The translations under genes and the position numbers were made by a program. 34,798 nucleotides of DNA, taken from assembly GCA_036897095.1 (NCBI GenBank), contig JAYMSP010001212.1, forward strand, positions 1 to 34,798. Reading direction: 5' to 3'. The notes under the pieces are model-generated. The model had not been told where the DNA came from and did no database searches. It saw only the letters and a program-made list of their open reading frames with translations. The DNA comes from Plantago elongata (Eukaryota; Streptophyta; Magnoliopsida; Lamiales; Plantaginaceae). Below are positions 1-11,902 of the stretch, piece by piece; positions within the stretch are counted from its first letter, which is position 1, and the number at the start of each line of letters is the position of its first letter.

Positions 1-950
1 TAGCATGAACTGGTTATTTGGTTGGTATTCATAAGTATACTGTTGAATTTGGATGATGTTGGTACGTTGCAGTTAGTTGTGTTTGAAGATGGTGATACAG
101 TATGCCACAGTATCGTGTGAGAATTGATTCCTGTTAACTATCATTAGGCTAGTTTATAGCGAACTGATTAGGATAGGAAAGGTTTTGGGTAAACTGCAGT
201 GGCTGGGTTGAGAATAGGTTGCGTAAATGTGATGTTTCTTTTCCAATTTACAACTAGTATGCTATGAACAAAGAGTAGATTAATGTGCTATGTAAAGGTG
301 TGTTGCGAGCGCTGGAAATGGGTAGTGTGTAGAAAACCAAATGGCAGCGTTATGTTAGTAATTATAACATAGGGGATTAAAAGTCGTAGGATAATGAAAA
401 CATAGTGGTAAACGGCTTGCGTGAAGATTGTTATGCTGCGACCACTAGCTAAACTAGTAAGGAAGACTAATGTGGGAATTGTCTAAAGCTTGAGACGATA
501 GGAAGACATTAGGCTAATGTAGTTTGAATTGTGAAGTAAAACCAGCTATAGGAATGTGATGCTTGTAAAATAAACGTTAGTCTGTAATTATGCAAGGTAA
601 AAACTGATATACTATAGTATGTAAAACGTGGATAAAACTAGAAACTTGCAACGGTATGTGTCAATAATTGAAATTACTAGTTATTAGAAAAACTTGCTAA
701 GTTAAGTAGTATGCAATTGCCGCCGACGATGTATGGATCTTTAGGAGATATAGCAAAATACTTTCAAGATATCCTAATCTCCTATCTCTCAACAATTTCC
801 TTAAAAAAAAAATGAAAGCATGTATTTTTACTCTTTCCTTACTTTAATTAATTGGTCAGATTTCACTTTACTAGTTTCTATTAAACGTACATGCTGTTGT
901 CACTAGAATTCTACACATGTATCACAAAGCACGGTTTGCACTTTTTGAAC
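1..950. other. MAP70 intron or downstream sequence, no exon recognised
   Basis: This lies downstream of the last visible MAP70 exon, so it should be intron 9 if the gene continues off the left edge. The + strand is rich in G, T and A and poor in C up to about 720, unlike the following AT-rich sequence, which may mark an unassigned insertion. An imperfect inverted pair (TAGGAGATAT and ATATCCTAATCTCCTA) lies around 743-786. I recognise no exon of the serine-rich MAP70 C-terminal half on either strand. Confidence 0.4.
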
Positions 951-3900
951 CTGTTTTTAGTCTTTCTTCCAAAACTTTAAAGCGAAGCTGGTACTTTTCC
1001 TGGAAATAGTTGAGGAAGAGCATTCCAGATCAGATTTATGTTTGTATGAACTTATATTAGAATAGTCAATGTTTCCTTACTTTCAGCTGTGCTTCTGCCT
1101 TGGCTGCACGCTCCGCAATAGCAAGTTTATCTTTCAGCTGTTGCATCTCTCCCTGTTCATATCCAGAAATGATAGGAAAAAAATTATTTACACTGAACAT
1201 TGTTGGTACTTGGTAGTACATATATTCATTTACTGAAGAGGATCAACTTGAAGCAAGTATGATACTTTTGTAGGGACTCGAGATTTATATTAACCTGGTA
1301 GAACTTTCTTTCATCAAGCCATTGCTTTACTGGCATTACTTTGTCATTGGCGTCTTTCCAATCATTTGCAACGACAACAACTACACGATTTGCAGACACC
1401 TTGGCACGAGCTAGCTCTCGGTCTAGAACTTTTTTCTCTTCCTGCTCAAGTTAATGTTGTTAGATTCAGTAAACTACTCTGCACAAAGTCTTGAAGAATG
1501 TATAGCTTTATGAGTTACATTTATTTCTTGCACTTTTCTCTGGTAATCGCGAACGGCATTGGCTGCAGCACCCCTAGCCAAAACAGCCTCCTCAAGCTCG
1601 TGAACAGTTTGAGTTAGCTTCTCAACCTTAGCAACCTTTTGTCTATGCATTTTGTCCATTATTTTATTCTCCTCCTGAAGCCAAGTTAGCAAGTGTTATG
1701 ACAAAAATCGCTAGCTGCTGCTGATAAATGAATTTTCTCTGCGGGAATAGTCAAACCTGGCATATCTCAATCTGTTTCACCAATTCTTGGTTTTTATTCT
1801 GTAGATCATCTACTAAGGAGGCTTTTGCAAGGGCCATTTGAACTGTTCTTTCTGCTTCCAAAAGAGCAGCTTCTTTAGATTTAGTAAGTCGATCAAGTGC
1901 TCTGTTGTCATCCTGTAGCTTTGCGACCTGATAATCACAAAGCGCACGTATGTCCAATTAAAAATTCTATAAGCATACACAGTCAGTATCTTCCACTTTT
2001 GAACTTTTATTCAGGATAACATTCGTAGAGAAAATTAAAATGCTAAGTGAAAGGTACCTCTGTTCTAGCCAGCTTTAGCTCAGCTTCCAGAGGTGCAATG
2101 ATTGCCTCAATAGGAGGCATCTCATCATCTTTCTGCGCAGCATGCACTCTTCGAAGGGTGGCTTCAGCAGCAAATTGCGCAGACAGAGCAGCTTTTTTCT
2201 CCTCATTTGTTTTCTTGAGTTCCAAGTTCTGAATATTATATTACAGTCCAAAGCAATCATAATCAAGTCAAACCTATCATGTAGACAGAAGGAAACAGGA
2301 GCTGGAAGGAAGTGAAAAAGAAGAGCAATATTGAAGAACAAGGGATACCTTGCTTTCAAGTTGGGCTTCAGTAGCTTTTAACTTCTCGTCTACTTTAGCA
2401 AGTTCACCAGTAAGCTAAGAGACAAATGACAATGTTATTATAGCCAAGTCTTTCAGTAATTTGGAATTAAAATATCCATGTTATGCACATAAAATAAGCA
2501 GCCCAATAAGAGTCAAAATGCATTGTTATGTGATTTTCAATTTTCCACCAATAGCCTATGTTACCCGGACACTTCAATTCCCCTTGCATACCGATACTCG
2601 ACAATTGGAAACGGGTAGGGGTCTGGGACACTTCATTTTAGGCCAGAAGTGAGTTTTTTCTCTTAAATTAGCAGTGTCCCTCACCCGGATATCCCGAGTC
2701 GGAGTAACATATAGAATACCAATATGAACTGATAGTAAATGGTATGTTAAAGGTTCTGTTTTAGATTCAGTGTCAATAGATATTAAGTACTACATTGATT
2801 TCTGGGTATTGAGGAAAATATAAGATGTGCACCTCTTCCACTGCCTTCTCTTTCAAACGTTCAGAGTACTTCAATGCCTTGATTTCTGCATGTGCCTCTC
2901 CCAGCTCTCTATCTTTCTCTGCACATTTTATAATCCAATTGCTATTCAAAGACGTAAACCACAATATGTTTAATGCCATGAATTGTCCATGAAATTCAAT
3001 ATTCACACTTGAGATAAGACACACAACTAGCTTTCTTTCCTAAACTCAAAAGAATAACCACTACATGATTTCGAAAGATAAACTTTAATCCAGACAGCTT
3101 AAACAGAGACTCCCAAGTTGAAGAATGTTTAGGTTAAACACAGTTATTAGAATCATGTGCAATCGTATTCGAGCCTCCTCATCACGACCTCATTTATCGT
3201 AACAGGACCAGTGTAGGACACAATAGCACATGGAGAAGTTTACAAACACTGCATTTTTGTACTACCAAAGAATGTATGTTAGCCTCATTGCCACATATTT
3301 ATCCTCAAACCATCCATCATAAATATAAAATAATCCTAGATTCCGAGCATAGGTAATAAATTGAGTTGAAAATAATTAGGCAATGGTTATGAGTTTCCAC
3401 AAACTTATAAACATTTGAAGCTAAAATAAAAGAGCAGACAGACCCACATTGAAAAAAAGAGTTGATGTAGAGAGAAAGCTGGAAAATGCAATGGGTCCTC
3501 TCGCCCCTTAAAAGCAATGGCTGTATTTTTACTCATCAATGATGAATAGCAAACGAACCACATGCACTGAGCTTAGAAATAAAATTCCTCTCTTCCAATG
3601 TACGTAAGAATTAGTCACTTTCTTTACACTACAAGAAACTCATACGTCATCATCTTTTTTCTTTCTTTAATCTGGTTGTTTATTGTTGGAGTATTCCACA
3701 ATTCTTGTAATCCATCCTCACCAAATGCGAAAAAGTTGAAATTTTGAATTTGAATTCAACCAATTCCGGATAATGGTAAACTGAATACTCCTACTTGTCG
3801 ACTTTTGTAACAACTACACCTGATTTTGTGAAATTGGTGTCTCAAAAATATAGAAACTAAATAATTAGTTTAGTTTAGTTTAAGGAATGTTGTTTAAGGA

Positions 3901-4283
3901 GTTAAAAAGTGTAAAATAATACTGCTAATCGAATCGACAATGTTGGGTTGGGTTCAAAGGCAATTAAAGTAATACTGGAAACTACACAAGTCTCTAAAAA
4001 GTAAAACATTATTTTCAGCATTTAATAAATAGTACTAACTAACTAATACGATTAAGAAATGATGAAGAATTCAAAATTCAAATTCGAAAAGGAAACAGGA
4101 AGAATCGATAATCAAATTGGAGAGGAACCTACCTCTAAGTTCGTTTTCGAGGCGAGTGAGCTCAACGCGAACTGGATCGGAGCCATGCAGTAATCCGATA
4201 ACATCATTCTCGGCCTTCTTCTTACTCCTGAAGGAACCAGAGATATTCAGCTTCTGCGTTTCAGTTTCGCCATAGCTTCCCAT
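951..4283 (-). CDS. MAP70: MAP70 family microtubule-associated protein, 5' part (9 exons, 3' end outside window)
   Basis: This is a plant-specific coiled-coil protein that binds cortical microtubules. Exons, in transcript order: 4283-4133, 2918-2833, 2414-2349, 2228-2058, 1927-1757, 1674-1519, 1441-1295, 1152-1081 and 999-951. All introns are GT-AG. Intron 1 is phase 1 and the rest phase 0, until the last visible donor (phase 1, less certain). The joined frame is open for 356 codons plus one base. Residues 31-51 carry the LLHGSDPVRVEL block. Residues 52-79 (KDRELGEAHAEIKALKYSER) and 117-158 (FAAEATLRRVHAAQKDDEMP, then EAIIAPLEAELKLAR) are near-identical to MAP70 proteins as I remember them. 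Heptad-rich, charged helix runs throughout, with no signal peptide or membrane segment. The start is the ATG at 4283, with a CT-rich leader and a TATA box upstream. A family-typical LAGGAAANAV block here reads LARGAAANAV. The basic C-terminal half of the family is missing because the window ends. Which MAP70 paralogue this is cannot be decided. Confidence 0.95.
2559..2709. mobile_element. MITE-like element in MAP70 intron 2
   Basis: A GC-richer island inside the intron between exons 2 and 3. It opens with TGTTACCCGGACAC. The reverse complement of its end begins TGTTACTCCGACTCGG and continues through CCGGGTGAGGGACAC, so the ends are imperfect inverted repeats. It is about 151 bp long and has no coding capacity. 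A clean target duplication is not visible, so the superfamily is not assigned. Confidence 0.45.
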
Positions 4284-4492
4284 TTTCACCACCACAAAAT
4301 AGCACAAATCTGATTGCTATTATTATTTTCTGAGGAGAATAATAATAATAATTAATTCAGATAGCTCCTCCGTACACGATTAATCGTTCCGTTCGTGTAT
4401 GTGTAGAGAGAGAAAGTGAAGAGACACGGACGCAGAGTGTGTGTGTGTTTTGTTTGTTTGAGAGAGAAAGAAGAGAATGAAGAAGAAGAAGA

Positions 4493-4500
4493 TATATACA
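4493..4500 (-). promoter_or_regulatory. TATA box and CT-rich leader of the MAP70 gene
   Basis: On the minus strand a TATATAT motif is followed by a (CTT)n tract and then CT- and CA-rich sequence down to the ATG at 4283. A start site near 4465 would give a leader of about 180 nt. This is typical plant class II promoter architecture. The start site is inferred from spacing only. Confidence 0.6.
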
Positions 4501-4559
4501 CAACCTGACAACACAATACAAGGTTTAGGCGGGGTTTTAATTTAATCACGCTCTACTCT

Positions 4560-5030
4560 TTAATCACACATTTGCTGCCTGCCTGCCTATCTACCTACCG
4601 GGTTTTGTAACTCAATATTAATTACATCGTAAAAACTCGTATAATATATATATTCCCTTTTAACTGAAATTTATTAAATTGAACCGAATATAATAAACTT
4701 GAACTGAAATTAAGAAAATCTAAACTGAAGTGATTTTAAGTTCAAGAGAACAACGACTTATTATGTTAATAATAGAATGAAGCTTTGTTCTCTTCGTCTA
4801 CGACGTGATCTTCTTCAGTTGAGTTCAAATAATTGTAGTGAATGAGAACATATATCAAATGTCCTTTTGTTTTCAAGTACAAATTCATGTGCAATGTAAA
4901 TGTTTGGGTGCAAATTCACATGTATTGTAAATTGATTGTAAATGTTTTATAAAAATGGAAATATGGCATTTATGATGAAACGATATAGTTGGAATATATG
5001 ACATTTGTTGTTGATTAAGAGATTAAATAA
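4560..5030. other. MAP70 upstream intergenic sequence
   Basis: AT-rich sequence upstream of the MAP70 promoter. It contains one copy of a dispersed AACTGAA-type repeat (4655-4765) and otherwise no recognisable gene or RNA. Confidence 0.5.
4655..4765 (+). repeat. Dispersed 'CTGAAATTTATTRAA' repeat, copy 1
   Basis: It contains CTGAAATTTATTAAATTGAA followed by repeated GAACTGAAAT/AAACTGAAGT motifs and TTCAAGAGAACAA. The same order of motifs is clearest at 17676-17772, and in inverted orientation at 29815-29880. The family is unknown to me. It is AT-rich and low in complexity, so homology is likely but not certain. Confidence 0.45.
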
Positions 5031-5049
5031 AGTTACATTTTTATGTGTG

Positions 5050-5195
5050 CTATTGCAGTTTAGCAAAACTAGTTAAAAAGTTAATAGGTAGCTAATTTTT
5101 TTCAACAAACTAATTTGATTAGTTTTTCAAACCAGCTAACTTGTTTAAAAACTTGCACGTTCACATAACGAATTTATTTATCATAAATTTTTTTA
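5050..5195 (-). mobile_element. hAT-like MITE, copy 1
   Basis: On the minus strand this reads TTCGTTATGTGAACGTGCAA, then AGCTGGTTTGAAAAACTAAT, CAAATTAGTTTGTTGAAAAA and TAACTAGTTTTGCTAAACTG. The same blocks occur in the same order on the plus strand at 14435-14595, so these are two copies of one short non-autonomous element in opposite orientation. The AGCTGAAAAACTAGTT-type subterminal repeats resemble plant hAT MITEs as I remember them. No ORF. Confidence 0.6.
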
Positions 5196-5204
5196 TAAAA
5201 TTGA

Positions 5205-6065
5205 AAAGGTAGTAATAAATATAGTCCATATAGGGTATGTAAGACTTTGCTATCTTCATCTTAAAAGCATTAATTTCAATTTAATTATGTAGAATTCCTT
5301 TGATAATAGATATAAATTCAATTCAGTTTTATAACATGAAGAGATCATAATTTAAGAGTGAAAATATAATGTTTAATTAATTTTAATGTTATTTAGTTTT
5401 AGAAAAGGAGAGAAATATAACAAAACTCTTCATCTCGATTATTGTATACAAAAACTTAACTTAAATTGAGTTTTTAAAATTTTAAATTTAATTGAAACCG
5501 TTTATAATTTAATAAGAATTGTATTTTAACCAGGTGACAAACATGTATCTTGGATACTAAACCGGGTTTTGGTCGTTTTCCCTTTTTGCTGTCTCGCGGT
5601 CTACTTTTTCGCCGTGTGCCTCATAACGTGTCACTGAATTTGGCGTATGGTTAACAGATCATTATTCTGTTTAAAAAGGTAATTAAGGTTGGATGATTTG
5701 ATTACTTTAATACAATGTAGTGTTAATTTCAACTATCACATCACAAAATCAACTACTCATGACTAATTATTAAAGTAGTTGCTCGTTAAGTGATTTCATT
5801 TGGTAGTTACCAAGATCTTCAGATCTAGTGATCCTTCATTTTCAATTGATATGAATAGTGTTGACATTCGGAAACTCATGTTTATAGAATTATATATAAA
5901 AACCTTTTAATTGCATAAGATTTTTTAAGTATTCGATCTATTTTGTCATTTCCGGCACCCTTACTTTTTCAGTTTGAGTTATTCTTTTTCATTTTCAAAA
6001 TTTCCAGCCCTAACTTCAAACTGTCTAAATCAACATGTCAAATACACATTTCTTTCGAATTTTAC
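5205..6065. other. AT-rich intergenic sequence
   Basis: No ORF with recognisable protein similarity, no RNA gene and no clear repeat boundary were found. The stretch is dominated by poly-A/T-rich runs. Confidence 0.4.
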
Positions 6066-6070
6066 ACTTA

Positions 6071-6218
6071 AGGGCTGATTTGAATGTGCGTTTGAATGGA
6101 TTTTGGTGAAATTGTATATGAAATGGAATAGAAATTGAAGTATTTGAAGTGTATTTTAGGCTAAATCACTGTTCATCCAATCAAATTGACCGATTACAAT
6201 TTCATTCCAAACATCCCC
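6071..6218. mobile_element. Tourist-like (PIF/Harbinger) MITE
   Basis: The left end is AGGGCTGATTTGAATG and the right end, reverse-complemented, is GGGGATGTTTGGAATG. TTA flanks both sides (6068-6070 and 6219-6221), matching the 3-bp TTA/TAA duplication of PIF/Harbinger elements. 148 bp, non-coding. Confidence 0.6.
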
Positions 6219-6224
6219 TTAATT

Positions 6225-8160
6225 ATATCGTTCAATTAACCATTTTGAATGAACTGGCAAACTGAACCAAATAATTATGTTAATTGTCAGTTCTGAGTAA
6301 ATTAAGCAGGTGGAATGTATTGAATGTTAGTACCTATAATATACTGCAAAAAACACTTAAATAATGCATCTTAGTCAGAAAGTTTGCTCAAGTTTGTTGC
6401 AGTGACATTCCCTAATTGCCTGCGAGATTGTGTTTAGAAGTTATCTGCTGCAATGGCACAAGGGTAAGATGCCACTTTGGGATTCTTTCTTCTAAAGCAA
6501 ATAATCAATTAGTATACTAGTAATAGTAGCATATTTATTGTAAGGTGGAGTAAAATTAGTTCAATCTTATCTTAAACATTATCTTAATCGATTAATCATT
6601 TGGTCGCAATCCAACGGTCACAGACTCACAGCCTCAATAAATGTGGTCCATAATAAAGGTTAGCTTTAATTTACCGTTAAATATACTTACTATATTGGAT
6701 TAGAAAAGCAAAAACGACAATTTTTACATTAAAGAGTCACAACTGGACAATGTCAAAAAGGCCAAAAAGGTATGTTATTTTCTACTATAATTTTATGTAT
6801 TGAATTAAATTAAATTATAGTATGAAATAAATTACAAGATATTTTTTTTTAATTAATAAGTTGAGGGTTCGAGTCAATTTTAATTGTTTTAAAATGAAAA
6901 TAAGTTGAACTATATCAGTTTACTAACGTAGTCTCAGACATGAGTTAAATTAAATGTATGAGATTGTAGATGAAAAACATCAAAGCCGAAGTGGTCTCTT
7001 TTCGTTCATATACTTCCAATAGCCTCGTTTCAGATTAACTTTTATCTAAGTAAATTTCATGTCTTAAAATACATAAACTATTTTCCATGTTTAAGTCAAA
7101 TTAGTCTATGATATTAGTACTAAACGTCTACAATGAGCATGTGGATTAAGTTGTCTTTCTCTTTTTTTTAAAAAAAAGTTGACTTTGTATATATTGTAAC
7201 CGTCTGAAAATTTATAATTCGAATTTAGACGTTCTATACCGAATCGAACGTCATAATGTAGTTCGAAGTCATTTTTTCTTTGTTCAGTTATTTTACCTTT
7301 TAATTTTGGCCCAACTTTTCCCTTCCCATCCATTATCTGACACAGTTACAAGTCCAAGTCCGTCTTATCCAACCCTAACTCTAATTTTCAAAGAGAACAT
7401 TGTCCAAACACACTACTCTTGCACAAAAAAAATCTGATAGGCGAAACAAACTTCAAAAATTATTTTCCGCTTATCTAACTGTTGGATCGAGCTGATGTTT
7501 GGAGAGTGGATTACTAACACACCATTCTATACTGTTATCGGAGAGATCTCCATTTTGAAGTTCCAGCCGTTCTATATTTTTTTCCGAACAGAAAATCATT
7601 TTTCAATCCATCATCGATCCTTGTTTGTCGTGTTTGTTCTCATCCAGGCAAGTTCCCCAAGAACTTGCATTCACAATGTATTTATATAATGTTAATCTTG
7701 AGTGTTCGACTGTTATCTATATCTATGCTAATAATGTAAATTTATGCAATTGCTTATGAAGCTTATTCTTGTGTTGTTCATGATCAAGAATAATGTACTA
7801 AATTTGATTTAAACCCGATGACTATTAGATGTTCTTTGGAGAGCATGTTCAAATGTGATGCTTGTAATTCGGATGATAATGATGATATAATTTGATAAGT
7901 GTGTGATTTTACTACCAAGGCAGATCACTTATCCTTAGTAATTGCTGGTATAATCAAGTTTGTCTTAACTCATCATTATAAGACTTAATTTTATCGTTAA
8001 TGCCCAAGAATTAGATGTTATATATTGGTACTGCAAGACCAAATTAGAGCGGCATGCTTCTTGTGGCTTTTGTGTGTACTCTACATTACAGTGTGGTGCA
8101 ATGTTGTAAATGCTATTGTTCTTAATCATGTTAGAGACACTAATCTATATTATATGTTTT
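6225..8160. other. Intergenic sequence with possible old retroelement remnants
   Basis: No supported gene. A GGGTTCGAGTC motif (about 6867-6877) resembles a SINE B box without the rest of the element. Around 7480-7600 the wording CTGTTGGATCGAGCTGATG resembles a motif seen in plant LTRs, as I remember it. Both hints are weak. Confidence 0.3.
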
Positions 8161-8304
8161 AGTACACGCAATTTAAAAGTACGCACTCCTGAGTTTAGAG
8201 TTTAAAATCATACATTTTAAGAATATATTTTAAGGTTTAAAGTTAAGAAGTCAAAGAAAGATTTCAAGTCATATCAAATAAGGGGCTAGTAAGGTATCCG
8301 AAGT

Positions 8305-8510
8305 AAATCGTGATCAACTAAGTTAAGCGGTTACCATCAACTAGACAACTAGCAAATCGTGACTATTCAAGTTAAGCGGTAACCATCGCCTGGACAACTA
8401 GTAAATCGTGACTATTCAAGTTAAGCGGTCACCATCGACTAGGCAACTAGTAAACCGTGGCTATCCATGTTAACCGGTCACCATCGTCTAGGCAACTAGC
8501 AAATCGTGGC
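8305..8510 (+). repeat. 49-bp tandem array, left part
   Basis: Four full units start at 8305, 8354, 8403 and 8452, and a fifth begins at 8501. Each reads AAATCGTGRCTATYCAWGTT, then AAGCGGTNACCATCG, then a CTAGGCAACTAG-like end. The spacing is exactly 49 bp. The array stops inside unit 5 at GTGGC (8506-8510), where the large insertion begins. Sequence resumes at 11903 in the same register. Confidence 0.9.
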
Positions 8511-9154
8511 TGTAAGAACCCCGAACTCTAGTAAGTTCGTGTTAGTTATTAATCCCGTATTATTAAATCTATTGCGAACTGACTCCTGACCCTGACTCGA
8601 CGCTCGCTAGTATATCGATTCTTAACGGCGGATTAAATTCGGGGATTAATTGCCGGTTCGTATCTGCCAGTTATTTGCAAGTAGCATTAAATTACTATTT
8701 AATATTATATATTAATAATAAAATAAAAATTCGGAAAATTATTTTTGATTCTACTTTAGTTCGCAGCAAAGATTGTCCCTAGTGTCGAATTCGTATTTAT
8801 TGGAATTTATTTACAAGCCATTTGGAGTCCAGAATAAGATAGGTTTATATTTCTTTTTACGTAATACCAATTGTACCCCTGAGTTCATCTTCTTCTTCAA
8901 CTCTCTTCTTCCTCGTTTTACTCTCAGTCCCTCAGTTCCTTTTCTTTCTTCGATCTTCTCGCACGGTAAAACCACAAGTTTCACCCTTCCTTCCCTGAGA
9001 TGACTCGTGACCGGGAAGTTTTGGCGTATTGAGGCTTGTGACGCAAGCCGTCACTGGATCGAGTTTGGGCAAGCTTCCAGTGGAAGCAATCAACCGCAGT
9101 CACGGACGGAGCAGCAACCACGCTTCTCAGTCACGCTTGGTCGGCCGGAGTGCC

Positions 9155-9162
9155 TATAAATA
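9155..9162 (+). promoter_or_regulatory. TATA box inside the large LTR-like insertion
   Basis: GCCTATAAATAGGGCTCC is followed about 25-30 bp later by CATTCTCAGACACAATC, a good plant start-site context, and then by a CT-rich leader. It probably drives transcription of the parent retroelement. Confidence 0.65.
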
Positions 9163-11082
9163 GGGCTCCTCGGCCTCATTCTCAGACACAATCAATTCCC
9201 CTGAAACTCGAAGCAGCAGCTTCGCCCCTCCCCTACTCTCTCTCGCCTCCATCCGCGTTAATTCTTGGCCTGTTCGTCTGCTCGCCCTTATCTTGTTCGT
9301 GTTCGATTGACTTCTCCGGTTGGTGCCTTCTTCTCTTCCGATTATAATTGATTTTTGGGGCTGGGTATGTGATTTTATAATTGTTTCTCGCTAAAATAGA
9401 AGTTGGTCAAGTGAATTCGAATTGGTTCGACTGTATACTGGCTTTGCGTGACTGTGTGTCTGGTGTATGTGGTTGTCGACTGGCTGTCGATTATTAGGTG
9501 GTTGATTTGGTTGTACTACATACTGCGTATTGCGTAGTCCGTGTCTGATTCTTGGTTGGGTGTGACTATGTTGCTCTGGTTTTCTGAGTTGTACAGTCGA
9601 TTAATGCTGCTGAGCTCAAGTAGCGATTCTTTGCGGAACGTTGTTAGTTAATTAGTGTGTCGCTGTAAATGTAGTTATTTGAACCGAGTTTTTCCCTGTG
9701 CCCGTTATACCCTGTTTCTGGCTGTCCCTTATTGCTACGGTTCGAGTGGTAACATTTGGTTTAGCTACTGTCTTTGTGGCACTTGTAGAGGCCTGATTGA
9801 CTTAGGAATTGTTAGAGTTCCATTTGGTTTAGATTCTCCTCTATGTGTTATTGTTGTTGATCATGGTTATTGACCAGCCTGTTGTTACTATGGGTTTGAT
9901 GTCGAGTTATTAATCGATTGGCATGTTACTTCATACTGCCTGCTCGTTGAATTGATCGACATGTGTTAAATTTTGAATCGTGTTGCGTTGCTTGTCGAGT
10001 TGGTTGTTGGCATGTGTTTCAACTGTTTGTTGTCAGCTGATTATTGATGAGTTTTTGTAATTCTCTTGTAGCTCTGACTGAATAATACAGTTTTAAAAAT
10101 TAACTTAATCATTTTCTAATGAAAGTAGACATTGATCTCTGATATCATGTTGTAAAGAGCTGATGATAGGTACTGTTTCAACATATGCTTTGAAGATACG
10201 GGAGTAAGTGTCACCTTAAGGTTGTGAATTTGTTATTGGTGATTAATGAATTGAATTAATCGAAGAATAAGAAGTAGTTGGAATAGCAATGACTTGAGAT
10301 TTCAACTAGTGCATATTTTGTCGTTTACGCTAATTAATAATTTAGCTGAAGTAAGACTAAAAGAGATTAAGGTGAAAATAGCCATGCTGATTTTGTGAAC
10401 TTGCGAAGTTATCTGTATGTGAAATATATGTCGAATTTAATTACAGAGTTGATATTTTGCTGAGTTGGCTGTTGTAGCTGTTTGCTGTATTGGTTCATGT
10501 TGCTGTTAATTGACATCTCGACTGATTAGAAATTAATTCCAGCTTTGGTTTGAGTCGTCGACCTATTTCTTGGTGTATATTCTATTTATCTACTTGTCAT
10601 GTAAATTACGCATAGTAACTTTATGTTCCAAATTAATTCCAACTTTATCATGACGCTTGGTACTGTGTTGATCTTGAGTGTGTTTTGTTAGCATCATATG
10701 ATTATATGAAATTATATGCTTAAGAGTCTTCGTCTTTTTAATTGTTGCCACTTGTTTATGATGGTTTTTCGGGAGATTTAAGGGAGTCTTGTAATTATTC
10801 TTGCATAAAAAGTTAAGTAGTATTGCCTGTTTAATCATCAGGATTTGCAAGGTTGCGTAGCTTACAAGTTCATCCCATGTGAGTGATTTCAGGTTTTCGA
10901 CATCCGGCCCTGGGAAAGTTGTTATCTTTCAAATTCTTCATACTCCAGTACCTGTTCCCGCTTGCTTGCTTGATTCTGACTTCGACTACGCGACAACATC
11001 CTAACTGACAACGACACGACTATATACTACGACTACTAACTATATGATTGTTCGTGTTGTAACCTGTTGATCCGTATTCTGG

Positions 11083-11178
11083 TTACATCTTGATATTATG
11101 TCCGGAATATATCTTGCTATTCTATCCTGGATATATCTTGCTATTCCATCCTGATTATATCTTGCTGTTCCACATGAT
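11083..11178 (+). repeat. 24-bp tandem repeat, four units
   Basis: The units are at 11083, 11107, 11131 and 11155, each close to ATATATCTTGCTATTCYATC plus CTGG/CTGA. The outer two are the most diverged. The array lies inside the large LTR-like insertion. Confidence 0.85.
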
Positions 11179-11336
11179 ATGCATTGCATGAAAAATGATT
11201 TCAAAAGCAACCACACTATTTTGGAAAACTTGGGAAATCGGCCTGGTCGACTTGTTCTCGACAAAATTTATAAAGAGGTCTGCAGCTCTATTCTCTCCTG
11301 CTTGATTGTTCGGACTATTCAAACGGTCCTATATCA

Positions 11337-11460
11337 GGGTTGCAATGGGTAGTGCCCATCATTCTATACAACTTCGGCGAGGTCACGCCTCTGTATTCGG
11401 GTTGCGATGGGTCGTTACCATCATTCTATGCAACTCCGACAAGGTCACGCCTCCATCTTG
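11337..11460 (+). repeat. 62-bp tandem repeat, two units
   Basis: Two units (11337-11398 and 11399-11460) share GGGTTGCRATGGGT, CATCATTCTAT and RAGGTCACGCCTC. They lie in the 3' third of the LTR-like insertion. Confidence 0.85.
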
Positions 11461-11902
11461 TTATTTGACCAATACTTGATCAGTTTGGTCCAGCCCAAGA
11501 CAGTTACTGTTACAATACTGTGAATCTAGCACCTTTTGTGCTATGATCCTGCCTTCTTGCTTGTGAACGGTTTTCATTTTAAAATTGCTTGAACATCTTG
11601 TGGTGGTTTGCTATCCTGTTGCATTCATGCTCATCTTGATACCTGCTTGATTATCCTCACTAAGTCTATATGACTTACGCTCTTCATGTCCTAACTATGA
11701 TTTCCCAGGTATAGAGCACGAAGTGAGGTTGGGGTAGACAGACTGACTCGACAATTTACTACTTATTCCGCTGCTACTGTACTAGACGTATGAGATAACT
11801 TTTGACTTGTAAATTATATTTGGGGGTCTGTAATAATTATACGTTTTGATATGTGAGTTCGGCATAATCCTTGAGGCCCGGACCCCGATTCGGGCCGCTA
11901 CA

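Larger units (their letters stand above)
8511..11902 (+). mobile_element. Large solo-LTR-like insertion (3,392 bp)
   Basis: It begins TGTAAGAACCCCGAACTC and ends GATTCGGGCCGCTACA, so it has the TG...CA termini of an LTR. GTGGC is duplicated at 8506-8510 and 11903-11907, and the 49-bp array continues across the junction. No internal copy of either end was found, nor any primer-binding site, polypurine tract or gag/pol coding, so a solo LTR is the simplest reading. The ends resemble Ty3/Gypsy LTRs as I remember them. It holds a TATA promoter at 9155, a CT-rich leader, a long T-rich middle, and two internal tandem repeats (11083-11178 and 11337-11460). The TATA box lies only about 645 bp from the left end, which would give an unusually long R-U5. 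A LARD-like or other element remains possible. Confidence 0.75.

Noticed and set aside
6850..6900. Additional SINE copy
   Set aside because: Only a box-B-like GGGTTCGAGTC is present, with no head, tail or target duplication.
8305..8510. CRISPR-like array
   Set aside because: The 49-bp units are contiguous with no unique spacers, in plant nuclear DNA. It is an ordinary tandem repeat.
8773..9003. 76-codon plus-strand frame
   Set aside because: Phe/Ser/Leu-rich translation of pyrimidine-rich U3 sequence in the LTR-like insertion, with no domain.
9150..9347. 65-codon plus-strand frame
   Set aside because: It starts before the TATA-driven start site and lies in the CT-rich leader of the LTR-like insertion. 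No family resemblance.
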